64,000 bases of DNA from WRGA01 sp031553395 (GCA_031553395.1 JAVBLR010000003.1:109204-173203); one strand, 5' to 3'. Counted from the stretch's first letter, positions 36,214 to 44,860 are shown. The notes: generated by a model not told the origin, from the sequence alone. Numbers and translations are program-made.

Positions 36214-37155
36214 ATGTCAAAAGTAACTGTTGTAGGTGCGGGAAATGTAGGTGCAACCTGTGCCAATGTGTTATTATTTAATGAAGTTGCCGACGAAATT
36301 GTATTGCTCGACATCAAAGAAGGAATATCCGAAGGAAAAGCGCTTGATATGACTCAAACCGCAAGCCTTCTTGGATTTGATTCCAAAATAAAAGGAGTAA
36401 CGAATGATTATGCTGCTACAGCAGGATCGGATGTTGTGATTATTACTTCAGGAATTCCTCGTAAACCGGGAATGACACGGGAAGAATTGATTGGTGTTAA
36501 TGCGGGGATTGTTAAAGGTGTAGCCGAAAGTATTTTGAAGCATTCTCCTAATACAATTATAGTTGTAGTTAGTAATCCAATGGATACAATGACTTATTTG
36601 GCATTAAAAGCTACCGGACTTCCTAAAAATCGTGTTATCGGTATGGGTGGTACTTTGGATAGTTCTCGTTTCAAATGTTATTTAAGCCAGGCTTTGAATG
36701 TAAACCCGAATGAAGTTGAAGGTCTTGTTATTGGTGGACACGGTGATACTACCATGATTCCTTTGACACGTTTTGCTGCTTACAAAGGACAACCTGTTGC
36801 AAATTTGTTGGATGCTGATAAATTGAATAAAGTCGTAGCTGACACAATGGTTGGAGGTGCTACTTTGACGGGATTACTTGGAACTTCGGCTTGGTATGCT
36901 CCCGGAGCTGCAGCAGCTTATTTGGCAGAATCAATTATTCATGATCAAAAGAAAGTTATTCCTTGTTGTGTTGCTTTGGATGGTGAATATGGCCAAAAAG
37001 ATATTTGTATCGGAGTACCTGTTGTTATAGGTAAAAACGGATGTGAAAAAATCATCGATTATAAGTTATACGCCGAAGAACAAGCTTTATTCAATAAAAG
37101 TGCAGATGCTGTTCGTGCTACCAATAATGTTTTGAGCGAAATTAAGGTTCTATAA
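36214..37155 (+). CDS. mdh: Malate dehydrogenase
   Basis: 313-residue NAD-dependent lactate/malate dehydrogenase family enzyme, oxidising malate to oxaloacetate. The NAD-binding site is VVGAGNVGATCA; the substrate-loop arginines are in SGIPRKPGMTREEL; the catalytic pair is in GMGGTLDSSRF and the active-site His in VIGGHGDTTMIPL. It matches the LDH-like MDH type used by Bacteroidota in the fumarate-succinate branch. It has its own promoter with a long structured leader and ends at a strong bidirectional terminator. No TCA-cycle neighbours are present. Confidence 0.96.
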   Translation: MSKVTVVGAGNVGATCANVLLFNEVADEIVLLDIKEGISEGKALDMTQTASLLGFDSKIKGVTNDYAATAGSDVVIITSGIPRKPGMTREELIGVNAGIVKGVAESILKHSPNTIIVVVSNPMDTMTYLALKATGLPKNRVIGMGGTLDSSRFKCYLSQALNVNPNEVEGLVIGGHGDTTMIPLTRFAAYKGQPVANLLDADKLNKVVADTMVGGATLTGLLGTSAWYAPGAAAAYLAESIIHDQKKVIPCCVALDGEYGQKDICIGVPVVIGKNGCEKIIDYKLYAEEQALFNKSADAVRATNNVLSEIKVL

Positions 37156-37179
37156 TAAATAGAATAGTAGATAAAAACC

Positions 37180-37218
37180 AAAAAGGCAGCTTTCTTATTT
37201 ATAGAAAGCTGCCTTTTT
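37180..37218. terminator. Bidirectional terminator between mdh and the RRM gene
   Basis: A perfect 16-bp stem, aaaaaggcagctttct (37180-37195) with agaaagctgccttttt (37203-37218), around a 7-nt loop. The A and T runs at the stem ends let it terminate both the rightward mdh transcript and the leftward RRM transcript. Confidence 0.93.
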
Positions 37219-37244
37219 AGATTTAAAGAGATCTCGAGAAGAAT

Positions 37245-37490
37245 TTATTCTTTTGGACGAGCTTCTTTTACAACCATAGTACGTCCTTCGTAATCAGTAC
37301 CATTAAGTCTTTCAATAGCATTTTCAGCTTCACCATTGTCAGGCATTTCTGCAAAAGCAAAACCTTTAGAACGACCGGTTTCACGGTCTTTAATTACTTT
37401 CACAGAGTCTACCGCTCCATACTCCTCAAGAATTAATTTCAATGCGTCTTCTCGAACTCTGTAGTTCAAGTTTCCAATGTAAATGTTCAT
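37245..37490 (-). CDS. Small RNA-binding protein (single RRM)
   Basis: 81-residue protein that is one RNA-recognition motif: RNP2 NIYIGNL near the N-terminus and RNP1 KGFAFAEM at about residues 43-50, with the usual beta-alpha-beta spacing. Such proteins are abundant in Bacteroidota and cyanobacteria; bacterial members are linked to RNA chaperone or post-transcriptional roles, sometimes cold-induced. There is a predicted 110-nt AT-rich leader, as expected for a post-transcriptionally controlled gene. It converges with mdh across a shared terminator. Specific RNA targets are unknown. Confidence 0.92.
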   Translation of the reverse strand: MNIYIGNLNYRVREDALKLILEEYGAVDSVKVIKDRETGRSKGFAFAEMPDNGEAENAIERLNGTDYEGRTMVVKEARPKE

Positions 37491-37926
37491 AAAAAGAAAT
37501 AAAATTAAAAAATAAGAAAATAAAAACTCAATAAAAAGACTGTTTTTGATAATAAATAAATATGGTTTTTAGTATTTATTTAATATTTTATATCAATCAA
37601 ATTTCCTTGCAAAGGAAAGTATTTAATTCGGAATAGCAAATTTTTTAATTAAAAAATGGATGAAAAATGTAATTTTGTTTACTCTGTATTGCTTGTTAAA
37701 TAATGTTTAATATGTTATTTGTTAGATTGTTGCTATTATATTGTGATGTAAACTTGATTGGTTAGTTATACTTTTATTGCTTTAGTATTAACTTTTTCTA
37801 AGAAGGGAAAAGTTAAAATCGAATACGGTTAAATTTTAATTTTGTTTTTTTTAATTAAAAAGCTTAATACATTCCTCTTATTTATTTACTATAAGGCAAT
37901 TATTTAAGAATATTAAAGATACCTGT
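37491..37926. other. AT-rich region with the RRM leader and promoter
   Basis: About 436 nt between the RRM gene and the ABC ATPase gene, both on the minus strand. The first part is the RRM leader with poly-A/T tracts; the promoter is at 37610-37640. From 37641 to 37926 I see only AT-rich sequence with no frame, hairpin or promoter that I would support. Confidence 0.55.
37610..37640 (-). promoter_or_regulatory. Promoter of the RRM gene
   Basis: Minus-strand TTTG, exactly 19 nt, TTCCTTTG (one mismatch in the -7 box). A short palindrome, tttcctt-gca-aaggaaa, covers the -7 box and could be an operator. The leader would be about 110 nt. Confidence 0.5.
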
Positions 37927-38616
37927 CTATAATAAAAACAATTCTTCTAATGATTTTGTTCGAGATAATTCCTTTATAAAATCATTAATAACAATATTTC
38001 CTTTATTAATGATAACAACGCGTTTACAAAGCAATGCAGCTTCTTCTAAATTGTGGGTAGAAAAAAGAATGGATTTTTCTTTTCCCAGTTCTTTGATAAG
38101 TTCCCTGATTTCTATATGCTGAATTGGATCCAATCCAGTTGTCGGTTCATCCAATAATAATACTTGTGGGTTATGAATAATAGCCTGTGCTAGCCCCACC
38201 CGTTGTTTATATCCTTTAGATAATTGTCCTATCTTTTTTTGATATTCGGCCTGCAAGCCTGTTTGTTCAATAACTTTTTCTACGCATTCTTTTGTTTTTT
38301 CTCCTAATTGATAGAGTCCTGCAACATATTCCAGATATTCCTTTACATACATCTCAGGGTAAAGCGGATTGTTTTCGGGAAGATAACCTATCATGCTCTG
38401 TACATTTTCTGTATTTTGGGCAATATTTTTACCATTTATTCTTACTTCTCCAGAATCGGGAGTAAGGAATCCGCTTGCTATTTTCAATGTTGTAGATTTT
38501 CCGGCTCCATTGGCTCCTAAAAAAGCTACTATTTCATTGTCGTTAACCGTAAAACTTACAGATTTTAATACCTGATTTTGCTTATACTTTTTTGATATGT
38601 TGAGTATTTCTATCAT
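37927..38616 (-). CDS. ABC transporter ATP-binding protein (GldA/NatA-like), no permease nearby
   Basis: 229-residue ABC ATPase with Walker A GANGAGKST, Q-loop region GYLPENNPLYPEMYVKEYL, signature LSKGYKQRV, Walker B VLLLDEPTTGLD and the switch His in STHN. Sequence style resembles GldA and NatA, used in lipid, sodium or ABC-2 export and in gliding genes, but it lacks the roughly 70-residue C-terminal extension of GldA. The usual ABC-2 permease gene is absent on both sides (RRM gene, comF), so it is an isolated ATPase. It diverges from the ComF-family gene with overlapping promoter elements. Confidence 0.87.
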   Translation of the reverse strand: MIEILNISKKYKQNQVLKSVSFTVNDNEIVAFLGANGAGKSTTLKIASGFLTPDSGEVRINGKNIAQNTENVQSMIGYLPENNPLYPEMYVKEYLEYVAGLYQLGEKTKECVEKVIEQTGLQAEYQKKIGQLSKGYKQRVGLAQAIIHNPQVLLLDEPTTGLDPIQHIEIRELIKELGKEKSILFSTHNLEEAALLCKRVVIINKGNIVINDFIKELSRTKSLEELFLL

Positions 38617-38652
38617 TAAACTGTAAGATTAATTTTTGTAATTATTTTTACA

Positions 38653-38690
38653 ATTGAGGTTGTTGGTTTCTATTTACTTTTACAAAAGTA
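38653..38690. promoter_or_regulatory. Face-to-face promoters between the ABC ATPase and ComF genes
   Basis: Plus strand: ATTG (38653-38656), 18 nt, TACTTTTA (38675-38682) for the ComF gene. Minus strand: TACTTTTG (38690-38683) for the ATPase gene. The two -7 boxes abut tail to tail in one near-palindrome, so both are unlikely to be open at once. Confidence 0.4.
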
Positions 38691-38707
38691 TTTTTTTACC
38701 TCGATTT

Positions 38708-39394
38708 ATGAAGTATTTTTGGAATAACTTTCTTCATTTGTTTTTTCCCGAACTTTGCAAAGTCTGTAAAAATAGGCTAATCGGTGATGAAAAGCACATT
38801 TGCTTATCATGTTTTTATCATTTGCCCAAAACCAATTATCATTTACAAAAAGACAATCCTGTAGAAAAGCGTTTTTTTGGAAAGTTTGACATCGAGTATG
38901 CAACTTCCTATTTTAAATATATGAAAGATAGTGATTATCATCAGTTACTTGTTGAGTTGAAATACCGCGGATGCAAGGAATTGGGTGAATATTTGGGTGA
39001 ATGCTTTGCTAAAGATTTAAAAAATAGCTTTTTTATTAACGAGATTGATGTAATTGTTCCGGTTCCGCTTCATCCCAAAAGATTAAAAAAACGTGGTTAC
39101 AATCAAAGCGAGTGGATTGCTAAAGGATTATCTAAAGTGATTAAAAAACAGTTAATTATTGATAATTTATACCGCAAAACTGCTAATTTATCTCAAACAA
39201 AAAAAGGCTTGTTCGAAAGATGGAAAAATGTTTCAGGAATATTTACCGTAAAAAATTCTGAAGAATTTGAAGGAAAACACATATTGCTGGTTGACGATGT
39301 TTTAACCACAGGTTCTACCATTACAGCCTGCGCTGAGGCATTAAGTCAAGTAAATAACATAAAAATAAGCGTTGTAACATTGGCAATGGCATAA
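38708..39394 (+). CDS. ComF family phosphoribosyltransferase-like protein
   Basis: 228-residue protein. The N-terminus has a double zinc-ribbon with CKVCKNR and CLSCFYHL, the C-terminal half a type I PRTase domain with the PRPP loop ILLVDDVLTTGSTITACAE and the segment VIVPVPLHPKRLKKRGYNQSEWIAKGLS. ComF proteins act in DNA uptake in naturally competent bacteria; their biochemical role is unresolved, and many species without competence carry one. A TTG start at 38654 would add 18 residues and overlaps the promoter, so ATG 38708 (MKYFWNNFLHLFFPELC) is used. No other competence gene is near. Confidence 0.9.
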   Translation: MKYFWNNFLHLFFPELCKVCKNRLIGDEKHICLSCFYHLPKTNYHLQKDNPVEKRFFGKFDIEYATSYFKYMKDSDYHQLLVELKYRGCKELGEYLGECFAKDLKNSFFINEIDVIVPVPLHPKRLKKRGYNQSEWIAKGLSKVIKKQLIIDNLYRKTANLSQTKKGLFERWKNVSGIFTVKNSEEFEGKHILLVDDVLTTGSTITACAEALSQVNNIKISVVTLAMA

Positions 39395-39469
39395 AAAATT
39401 AGTGATTTGTTTAAAAGCCTTGATTTTTAGTTTTATACATGTAAAATTGTACAAGTAAAGTTATGCATA

Positions 39470-39502
39470 TTTTAAATGTTAAACAAACTTTTTTTACCTT
39501 TG
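39470..39502 (+). promoter_or_regulatory. Promoter of the DUF1599 gene
   Basis: TTTT (39470-39473), 21 nt, TACCTTTG (39495-39502, perfect -7). The leader would be about 64 nt. Confidence 0.6.
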
Positions 39503-39571
39503 CAGGAAAGTAACTTCAAAAATACTGCCAATACACTGTTTAAAAATAATTACAATACAAATAATCAATAA

Positions 39572-40117
39572 ATGCAAAATACCAAAGAACAATTCGAACA
39601 TGTAATTGCCATTTGCAGGGATTTGTTTTCAAAAAAGTCAAAAGATTATGGGCCCTCGTGGCGTATTATGCGCCCTGAGTCTATAACCGATCAAATATTT
39701 ATCAAGGCTAATCGCATTCGTAGCCTTGAAACAAAAGGAGTTTCGATGATTGATGAAGGCATTAAACCCGAATTTATAGCTATTGTAAATTATGGTGTTA
39801 TTGGATTAATTCAATTGGAGTTAGGTTATGCAAATATTATCGATATTTCGGAAAAAGAAGCATTAACCCTGTATGACAAACACCTTACAGCAACTAAAGA
39901 ACTGATGTATGCGAAAAATCACGATTACGACGAGGCTTGGCGTAGTATGCGCATCAGTTCGTATACAGATTTGATATTGATGAAACTGAATCGTACCAAA
40001 CAAATTGAAGCAAACAAAGGAAGTACGCTGGTTTCGGAAGGTATTGATGCGAATTACATGGATATGATAAATTATGCACTTTTTGCATTAATAAAATTAG
40101 AATATGGCGAAAATTAA
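39572..40117 (+). CDS. DUF1599 protein with two tandem copies of the domain
   Basis: 181-residue cytoplasmic protein, an internal duplication of an about 75-residue helical domain: copy one has KSKDYGPSWRIMRPESITDQIFIKANRIRSLETKG, copy two has KNHDYDEAWRSMRISSYTDLILMKLNRTKQIEANKG; both continue SxxxEGIxxxxxxIxNY. The DUF1599 domain is called nucleotide-modification-associated and is distantly like MazG-type pyrophosphatases; activity is unproven. Conserved D-Y and E-G-I residues remain in both copies. It overlaps the following DoxX-type gene by 14 nt, and in other Bacteroidota the same pair is kept together, so they probably act together. Confidence 0.88.
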   Translation: MQNTKEQFEHVIAICRDLFSKKSKDYGPSWRIMRPESITDQIFIKANRIRSLETKGVSMIDEGIKPEFIAIVNYGVIGLIQLELGYANIIDISEKEALTLYDKHLTATKELMYAKNHDYDEAWRSMRISSYTDLILMKLNRTKQIEANKGSTLVSEGIDANYMDMINYALFALIKLEYGEN

Positions 40118-41435
40118 TATTCCTCCTAAAGTACGGCAAATACTCATTTTGGTTTTTCAAATCCTGTTGGGAGCAACATTTATTTTTTCCGGATTTGTAA
40201 AAGCTGTTGATCCGATCGGTTATTCTATTAAAATTCAAGAATATCTGGTAGCACTTGGGTTGGATTTTTTGAGTCCATTGTCTTTATTGGCTGCTGTCGG
40301 AATAACAGCATTCGAGTTCTTGCTGGGAATCAATATGTTATTGGGAATGCACGTTCGTACAACATACATCCTTACGTTGATTTTCATGGGAATAATGACT
40401 CCGCTTACCCTTTGGTTAGCGCTTTCTAATCCGGTAAAAGATTGTGGATGTTTTGGTGAGGCGTTGGTTATCAGTAATTGGGAAACTTTCTGGAAAAATA
40501 TTATTCTTTCGGCGATGGCCATTTTTGTTTTCGTTTTCAGAAAAGATGTAAAATCTCCTTACTCTGATAAAACACAATGGCTTACAAGTTTTGCTTCCAT
40601 TATTTTTATCGTTGGAATTTCTGTTTTCGGCTACAGTCATTTACCGCTGCTGGATTTTCGTCCGTATAAAATAGGAACAAATATTCCTGAAGCGATGAAA
40701 TTACCTGAAGGCGCTCCGCAAGATGAATATGAATCTATTTATATTTATGAAAAAGATGGCGTTCAACAAGAGTTTAAACAACTTAGCGAAGCGCCTGTAG
40801 GAGATAGCACTTGGGTTTTTGTTGATGCAAAGCATACATTAGTAAAAAAAGGAGATGAAGCTCCTATCCACGATTTCTCCATTGTAGAAGTGAATACGGA
40901 TGATGATATTACCCATGATATCTTAGCATCCGATCAATATGTGTTCTTATTGATTTCGGAAAATTTGCAGGAAGCGAATATCGATCATATTGATGGTATC
41001 AATGATATTTACGATTATTGCAAAGAAAATAATTACGGATTTTATTGTTTAACATCAAGTACGCCCGAACAAATTACCCGTTGGTCGAATTTTACAGGTG
41101 CAGAATATCCATTCTGTAAAACAGACGAAACAACATTGAAAACAATTATTCGTTCGAATCCGGGTTTAATGTTGATTAAAGATGGAACTGTTTATGACAA
41201 ATGGCATTTCAATGATTTTCCTACAGAAAGTGAATTAAAGGAGCCGTTGGATAAATCGGAGTTAGGACAAATAAATATGCCGCATCCTACTGCACGGATT
41301 ATTTTTGTAAGTGTTTCATTTTTAATCCTATTATTTTTTGTATTCGGATTGGATAAAATAGTTTTATTCTTTACTAAAAGAAGTAATTTGAGGTTGGAAA
41401 AGAAGAAAAAAGCTAACGAGAAAACTCCGGAATAA
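40104..41435 (+). CDS. BT_3928-type membrane protein (DoxX/MauE-like domain plus thioredoxin-like domain)
   Basis: 443-residue inner-membrane protein. Four N-terminal helices form a DoxX/MauE-like module (LLGATFIFSGFVKAVDP, NPVKDCGCFGEAL with a CxC pair, ISNWETFWKNIILS). After a fifth helix comes an extracytoplasmic domain (about 190-380) and a last helix near the C-terminus (IIFVSVSFLILLFFVFGLDKI), ending in a Lys-rich tail. MauE-type proteins act in disulfide metabolism and quinone redox; the function of this family is unproven. It overlaps the DUF1599 gene by 14 nt. In many Bacteroidota tpiA follows next, but here the convergent U32 gene follows. Confidence 0.85.
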   Translation: MAKINIPPKVRQILILVFQILLGATFIFSGFVKAVDPIGYSIKIQEYLVALGLDFLSPLSLLAAVGITAFEFLLGINMLLGMHVRTTYILTLIFMGIMTPLTLWLALSNPVKDCGCFGEALVISNWETFWKNIILSAMAIFVFVFRKDVKSPYSDKTQWLTSFASIIFIVGISVFGYSHLPLLDFRPYKIGTNIPEAMKLPEGAPQDEYESIYIYEKDGVQQEFKQLSEAPVGDSTWVFVDAKHTLVKKGDEAPIHDFSIVEVNTDDDITHDILASDQYVFLLISENLQEANIDHIDGINDIYDYCKENNYGFYCLTSSTPEQITRWSNFTGAEYPFCKTDETTLKTIIRSNPGLMLIKDGTVYDKWHFNDFPTESELKEPLDKSELGQINMPHPTARIIFVSVSFLILLFFVFGLDKIVLFFTKRSNLRLEKKKKANEKTPE

Positions 41436-41456
41436 TTATTAAGAAAATAGCTGAAG

Positions 41457-41490
41457 AAACCCTTTTCAACCTTTTTTGAGAAGGGTTTCA
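41457..41490. terminator. Hairpin overlapping the 3' end of the U32 gene
   Basis: gaaacccttttca (41457-41469) pairs with tgagaagggtttc (41478-41490), one mismatch in 13. It terminates the rightward DoxX-type transcript 22 nt after its stop. The stem also contains the U32 stop codon (41466-41468) and its last codons, so it is shared by both convergent genes. Confidence 0.6.
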
Positions 41491-43292
41491 CAGTTTTTAC
41501 AATCAAAAATCAATTTCATTTTTACATTATTATGAATCAGATAAAAAGGTTCGTGATATGGATTTTCCTTTTTATTAGATTCTTTCGGACACCAGCCCAA
41601 ACTGTATTTTATACAATACTTGGTAAACATCAATACTTCATCTTCTTGCGGAGATAATTCGTAGGCAAGAGCGATAGTTGAGACTCCATGTTTCTGATAA
41701 AACTGTTCTGCTTTTGCATTCGAAACATTTCCCAAATAAGTTAATTGAGTAGATGGATAAATCGCAATATTCTTGACTTTCCTCCGAATTTCCCGCCGAT
41801 AGTTGATTTTACGTACACTCATTAATTTTTCAATTAATTTTCGCCGGTAATCCACCAATATGGAAGAAGGAATAAACCAATTTTGGGTAAAATCAATTGA
41901 AATATTTCTGGCATTAAAAATTGTATTACCTAATTTCCCTAACTGATTTACATTATTTTCATTCTGAGGTTTATTCGCTTTTTCTTTATTAATCGGAATC
42001 ATCAGAGAAGCACGGTTGTTATCTTCACCACAAGCTGAAAGAGTAAATCCAACCGGATTTTCGGATAATGTAATATTCAGGTCTATTTTTCGCTCTGAAG
42101 ATTTAGCAGAAAGGCATTTGTCAAACTCTTTGTCAAAATTTCGATAAATGGATATTCCAGCAGCAACATTCGAATGCTCAAAAGGAAATATTTTTCTGTC
42201 TTCGACCTTGTTTACACGAAATCCTGTGAATTTTCCGTTTTTATCGACATAACACAATCCGTCTCCATTATGCAATTCTTTTTTTCCTGATATTGCAAAG
42301 CAATTCCGTTCTGAACGTTTTACAATTCCAATAAATTCGCCCATAGATTTTGGTGTATCAGGAGAAGTGAGATTTTGCTTTTGCCCATTCAGGAAATAAT
42401 CGGTAAAACCACGACTAAAACTTTTTTCAGGATTTGGAGTAAAAGTATAAATACATTTGCCGGATGAAGCAGCTTTGTAATTATTACCTTTTTCTGAAAG
42501 AATTGCATCCAATTTTTGTCTATAAAAAGCAGTAATATTTTTTACATAGTCGACATCTTTCAATCGTCCCTCGATTTTGAAAGATGAAACTCCGGCATTA
42601 ATCAACTGTTCCAAATTAACTGAGCGATTCAAGTCTTTCAACGAAAGCAAATGTTTCTCCGTAATAATATTTTTTCCGGTTGCATCTTGCAAAGTATAAG
42701 GCAAACGGCAGTATTGCGCACATTCGCCCCGATTGGCGCTACGTCCGCAAAAAGCTTCGCTTGCATAACATTGTCCGCTGTAACTGACACAAAGTGCTCC
42801 ATGAACAAAGACTTCAAGTTTGGCTGTTGTTTGTTTCGAAATTGCTTCAATTTGCTTCAATGACAGTTCCCGAGCCAATACAATCTGAGAAAAACCCACT
42901 TCTTCAAGAAATTTTACCTTTTCGGGAGTCCGGTTATCAGTTTGCGTACTTGCATGCAATGCTATTGGAGGTAAATCCAATTCCAATATTCCCATATCCT
43001 GGATAATCAGAGCATCAGCACCTGCATTGTAAATTTGATGAATAAGTTTTTCAGCTTCGGAAAGTTCTTCGTCCTTCAAAATCGTATTTAATGCGACATA
43101 AATCTTTGCATTATACAAATGAGCATAATTCACCAATGCCTCAATATCGGAAACAGAATTGCCGGCAGCAGCACGCGCGCCAAATCTTGGAGAGCCAATA
43201 TACACTGCATCAGCTCCATGATTGATAGCTTCTATGCCACATTCTAAATTTTTAGCAGGAGAAAGAAGTTCTATAGTTTTAGTAGATAACAA
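41466..43292 (-). CDS. Peptidase U32 family protein
   Basis: 608-residue member of the U32 (collagenase-like, RlhA/UbiU-related) family. The N-terminal TIM-barrel region has ELLSPAKNLECGIEAINHGADAVYIG and GARAAAGNS. The conserved cysteine cluster that binds an iron-sulfur centre in RlhA/UbiU-type members is in GQCYASEAFCGRSANRGECAQYCRLPY. A DUF3656-type central domain and a small C-terminal domain with CKNCETLL follow. E. coli relatives act in 23S rRNA hydroxylation or ubiquinone synthesis rather than proteolysis, so the protease label is historical. It lies 41 nt after the DUF2721 gene on the minus strand. Confidence 0.9.
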   Translation of the reverse strand: MLSTKTIELLSPAKNLECGIEAINHGADAVYIGSPRFGARAAAGNSVSDIEALVNYAHLYNAKIYVALNTILKDEELSEAEKLIHQIYNAGADALIIQDMGILELDLPPIALHASTQTDNRTPEKVKFLEEVGFSQIVLARELSLKQIEAISKQTTAKLEVFVHGALCVSYSGQCYASEAFCGRSANRGECAQYCRLPYTLQDATGKNIITEKHLLSLKDLNRSVNLEQLINAGVSSFKIEGRLKDVDYVKNITAFYRQKLDAILSEKGNNYKAASSGKCIYTFTPNPEKSFSRGFTDYFLNGQKQNLTSPDTPKSMGEFIGIVKRSERNCFAISGKKELHNGDGLCYVDKNGKFTGFRVNKVEDRKIFPFEHSNVAAGISIYRNFDKEFDKCLSAKSSERKIDLNITLSENPVGFTLSACGEDNNRASLMIPINKEKANKPQNENNVNQLGKLGNTIFNARNISIDFTQNWFIPSSILVDYRRKLIEKLMSVRKINYRREIRRKVKNIAIYPSTQLTYLGNVSNAKAEQFYQKHGVSTIALAYELSPQEDEVLMFTKYCIKYSLGWCPKESNKKENPYHEPFYLIHNNVKMKLIFDCKNCETLLKKG

Positions 43293-43333
43293 ATTGAATT
43301 ATTGATAGATAAATTAAAGTAATTGGTTGGAAG

Positions 43334-43732
43334 TTATTTCTTCTCAGACATATCATCTAAATAAATGTCCAACGCTTTTACAGATATAATGATTTCCCGT
43401 ATGCAGATGCCCATTGATATTATAAACAACAACAAAGCAAATCCGAAAAGATAACCTCCCACTGTGAATGATCCGATGTAAATCATAAACATGCTTAAAG
43501 CACAAAAGAAAAGGCTGGCGATACCGAATAATTGCATATCACGGGTGAGGTATAAACGCTTTCGCAAATTCTTTATCTGCGCTTCTGTTATAGAGTCCGG
43601 ATGATGATCGTATTTATCTTTCAGATTCCGTACTAATTGAGCATACGAAAGGAATCGATTTGTATATGCCAGCAAAATCAATGATATTGCCGAAAAAAGA
43701 ATTGAAGGTGTTACTATTGTTAAAGTATCCAT
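43334..43732 (-). CDS. DUF2721 small membrane protein
   Basis: 132 residues with three hydrophobic helices: one at the N-terminus (VTPSILFSAISLILLAY) and two in the second half (LFGIASLFFCALSMFMIYIG, GGYLFGFALLLFIISMGICI), separated by a charged stretch with RNLKDKYDHHPDS. This is the standard DUF2721 layout. No function is known. The gene lies between metA (69 nt) and the U32 gene (41 nt), probably on one transcript. Confidence 0.82.
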   Translation of the reverse strand: MDTLTIVTPSILFSAISLILLAYTNRFLSYAQLVRNLKDKYDHHPDSITEAQIKNLRKRLYLTRDMQLFGIASLFFCALSMFMIYIGSFTVGGYLFGFALLLFIISMGICIREIIISVKALDIYLDDMSEKK

Positions 43733-43750
43733 GATATAAGTAAGAATTGA

Positions 43751-43788
43751 GAAGTTATCAGAATTCCGGTAACTTCCGATAATTTCTT
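43751..43788. repeat. Small inverted repeat between metA and the DUF2721 gene
   Basis: gaagtta (43751-43757) pairs with taacttc (43770-43776) around a 12-nt loop. Its first 15 nt (gaagttatcagaatt) are identical to 13874-13888 after speA, so it looks like a copy of the same dispersed short element. Confidence 0.5.
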
Positions 43789-43801
43789 TTATTCGGAATT
43801 A

Positions 43802-44719
43802 TTATCCAATATCCTCAATATTATAAGGTGTTTCTTGGTAAATAAAATAATTTAACCAATTGGAAAATAATAAATTGGCATGAGAACGCCATTTTACAAG
43901 TGGCGGGTTAGCCGGATTATTATCCTGGTAATAGTTTTCGGGCATGTCGATTGGCAAGCCTTTTTTCAAGTCCCGTTTATACTCAACATCCAATGTGTCG
44001 GGCGAATATTCGGAATGTCCGGTAATAAAGAAATCCCGCCCGTTCCGAGCCATTACCATATAAATCCCCGCATCAGGCGATTCTGACAAAATAGTTAATT
44101 CCTTTACCTTTTCTATATCTTCTCTTCGAATCTCCGTATAGCGACTGTGAGGCACATAAAATTCGTCATCAAATCCACGGAAGATGGAATTATGAACATC
44201 ATTCATCGTATGTTTGAAACATCCCGAAAGTTTTTTCTCCAACGGATATTTAGGAATTCCGTAGAAATGATACAATCCGGCCTGTGCAGCCCAACATATA
44301 TATAATGAGGATGTTACATGTGTTTTTGCCCAATCAAAAATTTCAGTGATTTCGTTCCAATATTTAACATCTTCAAATGGCATTTGCTCCACAGGAGCAC
44401 CTGTGATAATCATTCCATCGTACTTTTGCTTTTTGAGTTCGTCGAAATCCTTGTAAAACGCCATCATATGTTCGATTGGCGTATTTTTGGATGTATGACT
44501 TTTTATCTTCAGAAAATCAATTTCTAATTGCAAGGGCGTATTTGATAACAAACGAATTAAATCTGTTTCGGTCGTTATTTTTATTGGCATCAAATTCAAT
44601 ATCACAATCTTAAGAGGGCGAATATCTTGCATAGAAGCCCTCAACGAATCTATTACGAAAATATTCTCTTTCTTCAGAATTTCGATAGCCGGAATTTTTT
44701 CGGGTAAATTGAGAGGCAT
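43802..44719 (-). CDS. metA: Homoserine O-acyltransferase (probably acetyltransferase)
   Basis: 305-residue cytoplasmic enzyme that acylates homoserine for methionine synthesis. It begins MPLNLPEKIPAIEILKKENIFV, as usual. The catalytic Cys is in YICWAAQAGLYHFYG, and the His/Glu pair in TGHSEYSPDTL. At the acyl-selectivity position the motif is GAPVEQMPFEDV; in characterised MetA proteins Glu here goes with acetyl-CoA and Gly (GAPLGL in E. coli) with succinyl-CoA, so acetyl-CoA is predicted. A perfect -7 element lies upstream at 44803-44810. metF, for the methyl-donor side of the same pathway, is at 61727-62677. No SAM riboswitch was recognised. Confidence 0.95.
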   Translation of the reverse strand: MPLNLPEKIPAIEILKKENIFVIDSLRASMQDIRPLKIVILNLMPIKITTETDLIRLLSNTPLQLEIDFLKIKSHTSKNTPIEHMMAFYKDFDELKKQKYDGMIITGAPVEQMPFEDVKYWNEITEIFDWAKTHVTSSLYICWAAQAGLYHFYGIPKYPLEKKLSGCFKHTMNDVHNSIFRGFDDEFYVPHSRYTEIRREDIEKVKELTILSESPDAGIYMVMARNGRDFFITGHSEYSPDTLDVEYKRDLKKGLPIDMPENYYQDNNPANPPLVKWRSHANLLFSNWLNYFIYQETPYNIEDIG

Positions 44720-44802
44720 AAGTTGAATTTACTATTTAATAATTTACAATTTGCTGTTTTATTATAGCTGAAAAATCATTCAACAAAATAAAAAATAAGA
44801 TA

Positions 44803-44810
44803 CAAAGGTA
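44803..44810 (-). promoter_or_regulatory. -7 element for metA
   Basis: Minus-strand TACCTTTG, perfect; no TTTG-like -33 box at the right distance. The leader would be about 80 nt. It is about 50 nt from the divergent rplY promoter. Confidence 0.4.
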
Positions 44811-44860
44811 CAAAATAATTAGGTGATAGATTATTGTTAGAAGAAATTGAAAAAATGATG

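Noticed and set aside
31125..38616. A gliding-motility gene cluster (GldE-like and GldA-like genes)
   Set aside because: The two genes are in separate operons of opposite context, and no gldB, C, F, G, K, L, M, N gene is in the window.
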